Assembly: GCA_964036665.1 (NCBI GenBank)
Contig: OZ038528.1
Location: 10,174,501-10,238,500 of the forward strand
Origin: Gordius sp. MW1
Taxonomy: Eukaryota; Nematomorpha; Gordioida; Gordea; Gordiidae
Direction: 5' to 3'
Length of the DNA stretch: 64,000 nucleotides
Shown here: positions 26,130 to 39,127 of the stretch, piece after piece
How the letters are laid out: each line of letters begins with the position of its first letter
Position numbering within the stretch: position 1 is the stretch's first letter
Program-made: the position numbers and the translations under genes
The notes under the pieces: generated by a model
What the model saw: only the letters and a program-made list of their open reading frames with translations
What the model was told of the DNA's origin: nothing
The model's database searches: none

Positions 26130-26758
26130 CGCATAGAGCTTGTTTCACAAAAACTAGAGACACGCTTATAAAGCGATATTGAAACAATCTAAAAGCAACA
26201 CGAAAATCTTAATTTCCTTCAATCTAAAACTTCCCCTTGTGCAAAAATTCTTATCGAGATTCTAACAAGGACATAATGCTAAGAATATTTACTGACTTTT
26301 AAAGATTTTTTCAGCCCCCTTTCGAAAGAATATGAAAAATAAATTTTTTTCGACCTCAAATTTTTTTCGTTTCAACCATATCGCCCTCATGAAAGTTTTC
26401 GATATCAGAGGTGAATTCCGTAAAAATATTTTTTTTGATCAGTCATCAAAAATTATTAACTTTAAATCACGATCTCATAGAGCTTGTTTCACAAAAACTA
26501 GAGACACGCTTAGAAAGCGATATTGAAACAATCTAAACGCAACACGAAAGTGTTAATTTCTCTCAATCTAAAACTTGGCCTCGTGCAAAATTTCTTATCG
26601 AGATTCTAACAAGGACATTATGCTAAGAATATTTACTGACTTTTAAAGATTTTTTCAGCCCCCTTTCGAAAGAATATGAAAAATAATATTTTTTTCGACC
26701 TCAAAATTTTTTCATTTTTTCCGTTTCAACCATATCGCCCCCATGAAAGTTTTCGATA
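23730..26758 (+). repeat. 10-monomer higher-order repeat, copy 1 (offset ~3,458 bp)
   Basis: Anchors 24265, 24954, 25297, 25988 and 26332 recur at 27717, 28412, 28755, 29446 and 29790. The offset is 3,452 bp at the left edge and 3,458 bp thereafter. The 6-bp change arises because the 24265 monomer has a shortened CACGATTCAC where the 27717 monomer has CACGATCGTGTTTCAC. The blocks part company at ~26,758, where this copy has ATCAGAATTCC and the partner has ATCAGAGGTGAATTCC. Confidence 0.83.
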
Positions 26759-27177
26759 TCAGAATTCCGTAAAAAAAAATTTTTTTGATCAGTCTTCAAA
26801 AATTATTAACTTTAAATCACGATCGCATAGAGCTTGTTTCACAAAAACTAGAGACACGCTTAGAAAGCGATATTGAAACTATCTAAACGCAACACGAAAA
26901 TCTTAATTTCTCTCCTAAAACTTCGCCCCGTGCAAAAATTCTTATCGAGATTCTAACAAGGACATAATGCTAAGAATATTTCCTAACTTTTAAAGATTTT
27001 TTCAGCCCCCTTTCGAAAGAATATGAAAAATAATATTTTTTTCGACCTCAAAATTTTTTCATTTTTTTCGTTCAACCATATCGCCCCCATGAAAGTTTTC
27101 GATATCAGAGGTGAATTCCGTAAAAAAAAATTTTGATCAGTCATCAAAAATTATTAACTTTAAATCACGATCGCATA

Positions 27178-30100
27178 GAGGTTTCACAAAAACTAGAGAC
27201 ACGCTTAGAAAGCGATATTGAAACAATCTAAACGCAACACGAAAATGTTAATTTCTCTCAATCTGAAACTTGGCTTCGTGCAAAATTTCTTATCGAGATT
27301 CTAGCAAGGACATAATGCTAAGAATATTTACTGCCTTTTAAAGATTTTTTCAGCCATCTTTCGAAAGAATATGAAAAATAATATTTTTTTCGACCTCAAA
27401 ATTTTTTCATTTTTTTCGTTTCAACCATATCGCCCCCATGAAAGTTTTCGATGTCAGAGGTGAATTCCGTAAAAAAAAAAATTTTTGATCAGTCATCCAA
27501 AATTATTATCTTTAATTCACGATCGTGTTTCACAAAAACTAGAGACACGCTTAGAAAGCGATATTGAAACAATCTAAACGCAACACGAAAATGTTAATTT
27601 CTCTCAATCTGTAACTTGGCTTCGTGCAAAATTTCTTATCGAGATTCTAGCAAGGACATAATGCTAAGAATATTTACTGCCTTTTAAAGATTTTTTCAGC
27701 CCCCTTTTGAAAGAATATGATAAATAAATTTTTTTCGACCTCAAAATTTTTTCATTTTTTTCGTTTCAACCATATCGCCCCCATGAAAGTTTTCGATGTC
27801 AGAGGTGAATTCCGTAAAAAAAAAATTTTTGATCAGTCATCAAAAATTATTATCTTTAATTCACGATCGTGTTTCACAAAAACTAGAGACAGGCTTAGAA
27901 AGCGATATTGAAACAATCTAAAAGCAACACAAAAATCTTAATTTCCTTCAATCTAAAACTTCCCCTTGTGCAAAAATTCTAATCGAGATTCTAGCAAGGA
28001 CATAATGCTAAGAATATTTACTGACTTTTAAAGATTTTTTCAGCCCCCTTTCGAAAGAATATGATAAATAAATTTTTTTCGACCTACAAATTTTTTCATT
28101 TTTTTCGTTTCAACCATATCGCCCCCATGTAAGTTTTCGATATCAGAGGTGAATTCCGTAAAAAAAAAATTTTTTGATCAGTCATCAAAAATTATTAACT
28201 TTAAATCACGATCGCATAGAGCTTGTTTCACAAAAACTAGAGACACGCTTAGAAAGCGATATTGAAACTATCTAAACGCAACACGAAAATCTTAATTTCT
28301 CTCCTAAAACTTCGCCCCGTGCAAAAATTCTTATCGAGATTCTAACAAGGACATAATGCTAAGAATATTTCCTAACTTTTAAAGATTTTTTCAGCCCCCT
28401 TTCGAAAGAATATGAAAAATAATATTTTTTTCGACCTCAAAATTTTTTCATTTTTTTCGTTCAACCATATCGCCCCCATGAAAGTTTTCGATATCAGAGG
28501 CGAATTCCGTAAAAAAAAAATTTTTGATCAGTCATCAAAAATTATTAACTTTAAATCACGATCGTGTTTCACAAAACTAGAGACACGCTTAGAAAGCGAT
28601 ATTGAAACAATCTAAAAGCAACACGAAAATCTTAATCTCCTTCAATCTGAAACTTCCCCTTGTGCAAAAATTCTTATCGAGATTCTAACAAGGACATAAT
28701 GCTAAGAATATTTACTGACTTTTAAAGATTTTTTCAGCCCCCTTTCGAAAGAATATGATAAATAAATTTTTTTCGACCTCAAAATTTTTTCATTTTTTTC
28801 GTTTCAACCATATAGCCCCCATGAAAGTTTTCGATATCAGAGGTGAATTCCGTAAAAAAAATTTTTTTGATCAGTCATCAAAAATTATTAACTTTAAATC
28901 ACGATCGTGTTTCACAGAAACTAGAGACACGCTTAGAAAGCGATATTGAAACAATCTAAACGCAACACGAAAATCTTAATTTCCTTCAATCTAAAACTTC
29001 CCTTCGTGCAAAAATTCTTATCGAGATTCTAACAAGGACATAATGCTAAGAATATCTACTGACTTTTAAAGATTTTTTCAGCTCCCTTTCGAAAGAATAT
29101 GCAAAATAATATTTTTTCGACCTCAAAATTTTTTCATTATTTTGTTTAACCATATCGCCCCCATGAAAGTTTTCGATATCAGAGGTGAATTCCGTAAAAA
29201 AAAATTTTTTTGGTCAGTCATCAAAAATTATTAACTTTAAATCTATCGCATAGAGCTTGTTTCACAAAAACTAGAGACACGCTTAGAAACCGATATTGAA
29301 ACAATCTAAAAGCAACACGAAAATCTTATCCTTCAATCTAAAACTTCCCCTTGTGCAAAAATTCTTATCGAGATTCTAACAAGGACATAATAATAAGAAT
29401 ATTTACTGACTTTTAAAGATTTTTTCAGCCCCCTTTTGAAAGAATATGAAAAATAAATTTTTTTCGACCTCAAATTTTTTTCGTTTCAACCATATCGCCC
29501 CCATGAAAGTTTTCGATTTCAGAGGTGAATTCCGTAAAAATATTTTTTTTGATCAGTCATCAAAAATTATTAACTTTAAATCACGATCGCATAGAGCTTG
29601 TTTCACAAAAACTAGAGACACGCTTATAAAGCGATATTGAAACAATCTAAAAGCAACACGAAAATCTTAATTTCCTTCAATCTAAAACTTCCCCTTGTGC
29701 AAAAATTCTTATCGAGATTCTAACAAGGACATAATGCTAAGAATATTTACTGACTTTTAAAGATTTTTTCAGCCCCCTTTCGAAAGAATATGAAAAATAA
29801 ATTTTTTTCGACCTCAAATTTTTTTCGTTTCAACCATATCGCCCTCATGAAAGTTTTCGATATCAGAGGTGAATTCCGTAAAAATATTTTTTTTGATCAG
29901 TCATCAAAAATTATTAACTTTAAATCACGATCTCATAGAGCTTGTTTCACAAAAACTAGAGACACGCTTAGAAAGCGATATTGAAACAATCTAAACGCAA
30001 CACGAAAGTGTTAATTTCTCTCAATCTAAAACTTGGCCTCGTGCAAAATTTCTTATCGAGATTCTAACAAGGACATTATGCTAAGAATATTTACTGACTT

Positions 30101-30216
30101 TTAAAGATTTTTTCAGCCCCCTTTCGAAAGAATATGAAAAATAATATTTTTTTCGACCTCAAAATTTTTTCATTTTTTCCGTTTCAACCATATCGCCCCC
30201 ATGAAAGTTTTCGATA
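27178..30216 (+). repeat. 10-monomer higher-order repeat, copy 2 (offset ~3,458 bp)
   Basis: Second copy of the 10-monomer block (anchors 27370 to 29790, ending in the 30134 monomer). It carries its own new changes, for example TCTGTAACTTGG at ~27609, GAGACAGGCTTAG at ~27885 and TCTAATCGAG at ~27978. Confidence 0.83.
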
Positions 30217-30329
30217 TCAGAGGTGAATTCCGTAAAAAAAAATTTTTGATCAGTCATCAAAAATTATTAACTTTAAATCACGATCGTGTTTCACAAAAAC
30301 TAGAGACACGCTTAGAAAGCGATATTGAA

Positions 30330-33300
30330 ACAATCTAAAAGCAACACAAAAATCTTAATTTCCTTCAATCTAAAACTTCCCCTTGTGCAAAAATTCTTAT
30401 CGAGATTCTAACAAGGACATAATGCTAAGAATATTTACTGACTTTTAAAGATTTTTTCAGCCCCCTTTCGAAAGAATATGATAAATAAATTTTTTTCGAC
30501 CTACAAATTTTTTCATTTTTTTCGTTTCAACCATATCGCCCCCATGAAAGTTTTCGATATCAGAATTCCGTAAAAAAAAATTTTTTTGATCAGTCTTCAA
30601 AAATTATTAACTTTAAATCACGATCGCATAGAGCTTGTTTCACAAAAACTAGAGACACGCTTAGAAAGCGATATTGAAACTATCTAAACGCAACACGAAA
30701 ATCTTAATTTCTCTCCTAAAACTTCGCCCCGTGCAAAAATTCTTATCGAGATTCTAACAAGGACATAATGCTAAGAATATTTCCTAACTTTTAAAGATTT
30801 TTTCAGCCCCCTTTCGAAAGAATATGAAAAATAATATTTTTTTCGACCTCAAAATTTTTTCATTTTTTTCGTTCAACCATATCGCCCCCATGAAAGTTTT
30901 CGATATCAGAGGTGAATTCCGTAAAAAAAAAAATTTTGATCAGTCATCAAAAATTATTAACTTTAAATCACGATCGTGTTTCACAAAAACTAGAGATACG
31001 CTTAGAAAGCGATATTGAAACAATCTAAAAGCAACACGAAAATCTTAATTTCCTTCAATCTAAAACTTCCCCTTGTGCAAAAATTCTTATCGAGATTCTA
31101 ACAAGGACATAATGCTAAGAATATTTACTGACTTTTAAAGATTTTTTCAGCCCCCTTTCGAAAGAATATGATAAATAAATTTTTTCCGACCTACAAATTT
31201 TTTCATTTTTTTCGTTTCAACCATATCGCCCCCATGAAAGTTTTCGATATCAGAGGTGAATTCCGTAAAAAAAAATTTTTTTGATCAGTCATAAAAATTA
31301 TTAACTTTAAATCACGATCGCATAGAGCTTGTTTCACAAAGACTAGAGACACGCTTAGAAAGCGATATTGAAACAATCTAAACGCAACACGAAAATGTTA
31401 ATTTCTCTCAATCTGAAACTTGGCTTCGTGCAAAATTTCTTATCGAGATTCAAGCAAGGACATAATGCTAAGAATATTTACTGCCTATTAAAGATTTTTT
31501 CAGCCCTCTTTCGAAAGAATATGAAAAATAATATTTTTTTCGACCTCAAAATTTTTTCATTTTATTCGTTCAACCATATCGCCCCCATGGAAGTTTTCGA
31601 TATCAGAGGTGAATTCCGTAAAAAAAAATTTTTTTTTGTCAGTCATCAAAAATTATTAACTTTAAATCACGATCGCATAGAGATTGTTTCACAAAAACTA
31701 GAGACACACTTAGAAAGCGATATTGAAACAATCTATACGCAACACGAAAATGTTAATTTCTCTCAATCTAAAACTTGGCTTCGTGCAAAATTTCTTATCG
31801 AGATTCTAACAAGGACATAATGCTAAGAATATTTACTGCCTTTTAAAGATTTTTTCAGCCCCCTTTCGAAAGAATATGAAAAATAATATTTTTTTCGACC
31901 TCAAAATTTTTTCATTTTTTTCGTTCAACCATATCGCCCCCATGAAAGTTTTCGATATCAAAGGTGAATTCCGTAAAAAAAAATTTTTGATCAGTCATCA
32001 AAAATTATTAACTTTAAATCACGATCGCATAGAGCTTGTTTCACAAAAACTAGAGACACGCTTAGTTGAAACTATCTAAACGCAACACGAAAATGTTAAT
32101 CAATCTAAAACTTGGCTTCATGCAAAATTTCTTATCGAGATTCTAACAAGGACATAATGCTAAGAATATTTACTGCCTTTTAAAGATTTTTTCAGCCCCC
32201 TTTCGAAAGAATATGAAAATAAATTTTTTTCGACCTCAAAATTTTTTCATTTTTTTCGTTTCAACCATATCGCCCCCATGAAAGTTTTCGATATCAGAAG
32301 TGAATTCCGTAAAAAAAAATTTTTTTGATCAGTCATCAAAAATTATTAACTTTAAATCACTATCGCATAGAGCTTGTTTCACAAAAATTAGAGGCACGCT
32401 TAGAAAGCGATATTGAAACAATCTAAAAGCAACACAAAAATCTTAATTTCCTTCAATCTAAAACTTCCCCTTGTGCAAAAATTCTTATCGAGATTCTAAC
32501 AAGGACATAATGCTAAGAATATTTACTGACTTTTAAAGATTTTTTCAGCCCCCTTTCGAAAGAATATGATAAATAAATTTTTTTCGACCTACAAATTTTT
32601 TCATTTTTTTCGTTTCAACCATATCGCCCCCATGAAAGTTTTCGATATCAGAATTCCGTAAAAAAAAATTTTTTTGATCAGTCTTCAAAAATTATTAACT
32701 TTAAATCACGATCGCATAGAGCTTGTTTCACAAAAACTAGAGACACGCTTAGAAAGCGATATTGAAACTATCTAAACGCAACACGAAAATCTTAATTTCT
32801 CTCCTAAAACTTCGCCCCGTGCAAAAATTCTTATCGAGATTCTAACAAGGACATAATGCTAAGAATATTTCCTAACTTTTAAAGATTTTTTCAGCCCCCT
32901 TTCGAAAGAATATGAAAAATAATATTTTTTTCGACCTCAAAATTTTTTCATTTTTTTCGTTCAACCATATCGCCCCCATGAAAGTTTTCGATATCAGAGG
33001 TGAATTCCGTAAAAAAAAAAATTTTGATCAGTCATCAAAAATTATTAACTTTAAATCACGATCGTGTTTCACAAAAACTAGAGATACGCTTAGAAAGCGA
33101 TATTGAAACAATCTAAAAGCAACACGAAAATCTTAATTTCCTTCAATCTAAAACTTCCCCTTGTGCAAAAATTCTTATCGAGATTCTAACAAGGACATAA
33201 TGCTAAGAATATTTACTGACTTTTAAAGATTTTTTCAGCCCCCTTTCGAAAGAATATGATAAATAAATTTTTTTCGACCTACAAATTTTTTCATTTTTTT

Positions 33301-34120
33301 CGTTCAACCATATCGCCCCCATGAAAGTTTTCGATATCAGAGGTGAATTCCGTAAAAAAAATTTTTTTTGATCAGTCATCAAAAATTATTAACTTTAAAT
33401 CACGATCGCATAGAGCTTGTTTCACAAAAACTAGAGACACGCATAGAAAGCGATATTGAAACAATCTAAAAGCAAGACGAAAATCTTAATTTCCTTCAAT
33501 CTAAAACTTCCCCTTGTGCTAAAATTCTTATCGAGATTTTAACAAGGACATAATGCTAAGAATATTTACTGACTTTTAAAGATTTTTTCAGCCCCCTTTC
33601 GAAAGAATATGAAAAATAATATTTTTTTCGACCTCAAAATTTTTCCATTTTTTTCGTTCAACCATATCGCCCCCATGAAAGTTTTCGATATCAAAGGTGA
33701 ATTCCGTAAAAAAAAAATTTTGATCAGTCATCAAAAATTATTAACTTTAAATCACGATCGCATAGAGCTTGTTTCACAAAAACTAGAGACACGCTTAGTT
33801 GAAACTATCTAAACGCAACAAGAAAATGTTAATCAATCTAAAACTTGGCTTCGTGCAAAATTTCTTATCGAGATTCTAACAAGGACATAATGCTAAGAAT
33901 ATTTACTGCCTTTTAAAGATTTTTTCAGCCCCCTTTCGAAAGAATATGAAAATAAATTTTTTTCGACCTCAAAATTTTTTCATTTTTTTCGTTTCAACCA
34001 TATCGCCCCCATGAAAGTTTTCGATATCAGAAGTGAATTCCGTAAAAAAAATTTTTTTGATCAGTCATCAAAAATTATTAACTTTAAATCACTATCGCAT
34101 AGAGCTGTTTCACAAAAATT
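30330..34120 (+). repeat. Zone of 5- and 6-monomer units with a 9-bp-deleted monomer type
   Basis: Monomers at 30479 and 30824 recur at ~32566 and 32912 (offset 2,088 bp). Monomers at 31876 and 32213 recur at 33609 and 33946 (offset 1,733 bp). The 31876 and 33609 monomers share a private deletion, CGCTTAGTTGAAAC instead of CGCTTAGAAAGCGATATTGAAAC (9 bp lost), and a shortened linker GTTAATCAATC. The following pair shares ATGAAAATAAATT and TAGAGGCACGC. A 150-codon open frame at 31368-31820 spans more than one monomer here only because a usual stop is changed (CTATACGC at ~31733). I do not regard it as a gene. Confidence 0.8.
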
Positions 34121-34296
34121 AGAGGCACGCTTAGAAAGCGATATTGAAACAATCTAAAAGCAACACGAAAATCTTAATTTCCTTCAATCTGAAACTTCCC
34201 CTTGTGCAAAAATTCTTATCGAGATTCTAGCAAGGACATAATGCTAAGAATATTTACTGACTTTTAAAGATTTTTTCAGCCCCCTTTCGAAAGAAT

Positions 34297-35400
34297 ATGA
34301 TAAATAAATTTTTTTCGACCTACAAATTTTTTCATTTTTTTCGTTTCAACCATATCGCCCCCATGAAAGTTTTCGATACCAGAGGTGAATTCCGTAAAAA
34401 AAAATTTTTGATCAGTCATCAAAAATTATTAACTTTAAATCACGATCGCATAGAGCTTGTTTCACAAAAACTAGAGACACGCTTAGAAAGCGATATTGAA
34501 ACAATCTAAACGCAACACGAAAATGTTAATTTATCTCAATCTGAAACTTGGCTTCGTGCAAAATTTCTTATCGAGATTCTAGCAAGGACATAATGATAAG
34601 AATATTTACTGCCTTTTAAAGATTTTTTCAGCCCTCTTTCGAAAGAATATGAAAAATAATATTTTTTTCGACCTCAATATTTTTTCATTTTTTTCGTTCA
34701 ACCATATCGCCCCCATGAACTTTTTCGATATCAGAGGCGAATTCCGTAAAAAATATTTTTTCATCAAAAATTATTAACTTTAAATCAGGATCGCATAGAG
34801 CTTGTTTCACAAAAACTAGAGACACGTTTAGAAAGCGATATTGAAACTATCTAAACGCAACACGAAAGTGTTAATTTCTCTCAATCTAAAACTTGGCCTC
34901 GTGCAAAATTTCTTATCGAGATTCTAACAAGGACATTATGCTAAGAATATTTACTAACTTTTAAAGATTTTTTCAGCCCTCTTTCGAATGAATATGAAAA
35001 ATAATATTTTTTTCGACCTCAAAATTTTTTCATTTTTTTCGTTCAACCATATCGCCCCCATGAACTTTTTCGATATCAGAGGCGAATTCCGTAAAAAATA
35101 TTTTTTCATCAAAAATTATTAACTTTAAATCAGGATCGCATAGAGCTTGTTTCACAAAAACTAGAGACACGTTTAGAAAGCGATATTGAAACTATCTAAA
35201 CGCAACACGAAAATCTTAATTTCTCTCCTAAAACTTCGCCTCCTGCAAAAATTCTTATCGAGATTCTAACAAGGACATAATGCTAAGAATATTTACTGAC
35301 TTTTAAAGATTTTTTCAGCCCCCTTTCGAAAGAATATGAAAAATAAATTTTTTTCGACCTCAAATTTTTTTCGTTTCAACCATATCGCCCCCATGAAAGT
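34297..35400 (+). repeat. Derived monomer group with GAACTTTTTCG, first occurrence
   Basis: A monomer with GATACCAG (at ~34376) is followed by two monomers with ATGAACTTTTTCG, GAGGCGAATTCC and the shortened core AAAAAATATTTTTTCATC, which lacks TGATCAG. This trio recurs at 39471-40575 (offset 5,174 bp) and 43952-45055 (offset 9,655 bp), and in part at ~41190-42100. Loss of the TGATCAGT segment removes one of the conserved palindromes. Confidence 0.82.
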
Positions 35401-35677
35401 TTTCGATTTCAGAGGTGAATTCCGTAAAAATATTTTTTTTGATCAGTCATCAAAAATTATTAACTTTAAATCAGGATCGCATAGAGCTTGTTTCTCAAAA
35501 ACTAGAGACACGCTTACAAAGCGATATTGAAACTATCTAAACGCAACACGAAAATCTTAATTTCTCTCCTAAAACTTCGCCTCGTGCAAAAATTCTTATC
35601 GAGATTCTAACAAGGACATAATGCTAAGAATATTTACTAACTTTTAAAGATTTTTTCAGCCCCCTTTCGTCAGAATA

Positions 35678-38640
35678 TGAAAAATAATATTTTTTCGACC
35701 TCAAAATTTTTTCATTTTTTTCGTTCAACCATATCGCCCCCATGAAAGTTTTCGATATCAGAGGTGAATTCCGTAAAAAAAATTTTTTGATCAGTCATCA
35801 AAAATTATTAACTTTAAATCACGATCGCATAGAGGTTTCACAAAAACTAGAGACACGCTTAGAAAGCGATATTGAAACAATCTAAACGCAACACGAAAAT
35901 GTTAATTTCTCTCAATCTGAAACTTGGCTTCGTGCAAAATTTCTTATCGAGATTCTAGCAAGGACATAATGCTAAGAATATTTACTGCCTTTTAAAGATT
36001 TTTTCAGCCATCTTTCGAAAGAATATGAAAAATAATATTTTTTTCGACCTCAAAATTTTTTCATTTTTTTCGTTTCAACCATATCGCCCCCATGAAAGTT
36101 TTCGATGTCAGAGGTGAATTCCGTAAAAAAAAAATTTTTGATCAGTCATCCAAAATTATTATCTTTAATTCACGATCGTGTTTCACAAAAACTAGAGACA
36201 CGCTTAGAAAGCGATATTGAAACAATCTAAACGCAACACGAAAATGTTAATTTCTCTCAATCTGAAACTTGGCTTCGTGCAAAATTTCTTATCGAGATTC
36301 TAGCAAGGACATAATGCTAAGAATATTTACTGCCTTTTAAAGATTTTTTCAGCCCCCTTTTGAAAGAATATGATAAATAAATTTTTTTCGACCTCAAAAT
36401 TTTTTCATTTTTTTCGTTTCAACCATATCGCCCCCATGAAAGTTTTCGATGTCAGAGGTGAATTCCGTAAAAAAAAAATTTTGATCAGTCATCAAAAATT
36501 ATTATCTTTAATTCACGATCGTGTTTCACAAAAACTAGAGACACGCTTAGAAAGCGATATTGAAACAATCTAAAAGCAACACAAAAATCTTAATTTCCTT
36601 CAATCTAAAACTTCCCCTTGTGCAAAAATTCTTATCGAGATTCTAACACGGACATAATGCTAAGAATATTTACTGACTTTTAAAGATTTTTTCAGCCCCC
36701 TTTCGAAAGAATATGATAAATAAATTTTTTTCGACCTACAAATTTTTTCATTTTTTTCGTTTCAACCATATCGCCCCCATGTAAGTTTTCGATATCAGAG
36801 GTGAATTCCGTAAAAAAAAATTTTTTTGATCAGTCATCAAAAATTATTAACTTTAAATCACGATCGCATAGAGCTTGTTTCACAAAAACTAGAGACACGC
36901 TTAGAAAGCGATATTGAAACTATCTAAACGCAACACGAAAATCTTAATTTCTCTCCTAAAACTTCGCCCCGTGCAAAAATTCTTATCGAGATTCTAACAA
37001 GGACATAATGCTAAGAATATTTCCTAACTTTTAAAGATTTTTTCAGCCCCCTTTCGAAAGAATATGAAAAATAATATTTTTTTCGACCTCAAAATTTTTT
37101 CATTTTTTTCGTTCAACCATATCGCCCCCATGAAAGTTTTCGATATCAGAGGCGAATTCCGTAAAAAAAAAATTTTTGATCAGTCATCAAAAATTATTAA
37201 CTTTAAATCACGATCGTGTTTCACAAAACTAGAGACACGCTTAGAAAGCGATATTGAAACAATCTAAAAGCAACACGAAAATCTTAATTTCCTTCAATCT
37301 GAAACTTCCCCTTGTGCAAAAATTCTTATCGAGATTCTAACAAGGACATAATGCTAAGAATATTTACTGACTTTTAAAGATTTTTTCAGCCCCCTTTCGA
37401 AAGAATATGATAAATAAATTTTTTTCGACCTCAAAATTTTTTCATTTTTTTCGTTTCAACCATATAGCCCCCATGAAAGTTTTCGATATCAGAGGTGAAT
37501 TCCGTAAAAAAAATTTTTTTGATCAGTCATCAAAAATTATTAACTTTAAATCACGATCGTGTTTCACAGAAACTAGAGACACTCTTAGAAAGCGATATTG
37601 AAACAATCTAAACGCAACACGAAAATCTTAATTTCCTTCAATCTAAAACTTCCCTTCGTGCAAAAATTCTTATCGAGATTCTAACAAGGACATAATGCTA
37701 AGAATATCTACTGACTTTTAAAGATTTTTTCAGCTCCCTTTCGAAAGAATATGCAAAATAATATTTTTTCGACCTCAAAATTTTTTCATTATTTTGTTTC
37801 AACCATATCGCCCCCATGAAAGTTTTCGATATCAGAGGTGAATTCCGTAAAAAAAAATTTTTTTGGTCAGTCATCAAAAATTATTAACTTTAAATCACGA
37901 TCGCATAGAGCTTGTTTCACAAAAACTAGAGACACGCTTAGAAACCGATATTGAAACAATCTAAAAGCAACACGAAAATCTTATCCTTCAATCTAAAACT
38001 TCCCCTTGTGCAAAAATTCTTATCGAGATTCTAACAAGGACATAATAATAAGAATATTTACTGACTTTTAAAGATTTTTTCAGCCCCCTTTTGAAAGAAT
38101 ATGAAAAATAAATTTTTTTCGACCTCAAATTTTTTTCGTTTCAACCATATCGCCCCCATGAAAGTTTTCGATTTCAGAGGTGAATTCCGTAAAAATATTT
38201 TTTTGATCAGTCATCAAAAATTATTAACTTTAAATCACGATCGCATAGAGCTTGTTTCACAAAAACTAGAGACACGCTTATAAAGCGATATTGAAACAAT
38301 CTAAAAGCAACACGAAAATCTTAATTTCCTTCAATCTAAAACTTCCCCTTGTGCAAAAATTCTTATCGAGATTCTAACAAGGACATAATGCTAAGAATAT
38401 TTACTGACTTTTAAAGATTTTTTCAGCCTCCTTTCGAAAGAATATGAAAAATAAATTTTTTTCGACCTCAAATTTTTTTCGTTTCAACCATATCGCCCTC
38501 ATGAAAGTTTTCGATATCAGAGGTGAATTCCGTAAAAATAATTTTTTTGATCAGTCATCAAAAATTATTAACTTTAAATCACGATCTCATAGAGCTTGTT
38601 TCACAAAAACTAGAGACACGCTTAGAAAGCGATATTAAAA
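35678..38640 (+). repeat. Dispersed copy of the 23.6-26.5 kb monomer series
   Basis: The monomer series at 35678, 36022, 36370, 36714, 37064, 37407, 37751, 38101 and 38444 repeats the order seen at 23572-26332, with offsets of 12,105-12,113 bp. Shared labels include CCATCTTTCG with GATGTC, ATGTAAG, CATATAGCCC, the GCAAAAT/CATTATTTTG type and CTTATAAAG. This copy is separated from its source by the 5/6-mer zone and derived monomers, so the order of types was propagated over more than 10 kb. Confidence 0.78.
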
Positions 38641-39127
38641 CAATCTAAACGCAACACGAAAATGTTCTCTCAATCTGAAACTTGGCTTCGTGCAAAATTT
38701 CTTATCGAGATTCTAGCAAGGACATAATGCTAAGAATATTTACTGCCTTTTAAAGATTTTTTCAGCCATCTTTCGAAAGAATATGAAAAATAATATTTTT
38801 TTCGACCTCAAAATTTTTTCATTTTTTTCGTTTCAACCATATCGCCCCCATGAAAGTTTTCGATGTCAGAGGTGAATTCCGTAAAAAAAAAATTTTTGAT
38901 CAGTCATCCAAAATTATTATCTTTAATTCACGATCGTGTTTCACAAAAACTAGAGACACGCTTAGAAAGCGATATTGAAACAATCTAAACGCAACACGAA
39001 AATGTTAATTTCTCTCAATCTGAAACTTGGCTTCGTGCAAAATTTCTTATCGAGATTCTAGCAAGGACATAATGCTAAGAATATTTACTGCCTTTTAAAG
39101 ATTTTTTCAGCCCCCTTTTGAAAGAAT

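Noticed and set aside
31368-31820. 150-codon + strand ORF.
   Set aside because: It begins at a TTG and crosses a monomer boundary only because a normal stop (CTAAACG) became CTATACG. It has no recognisable domain and is made entirely of satellite.
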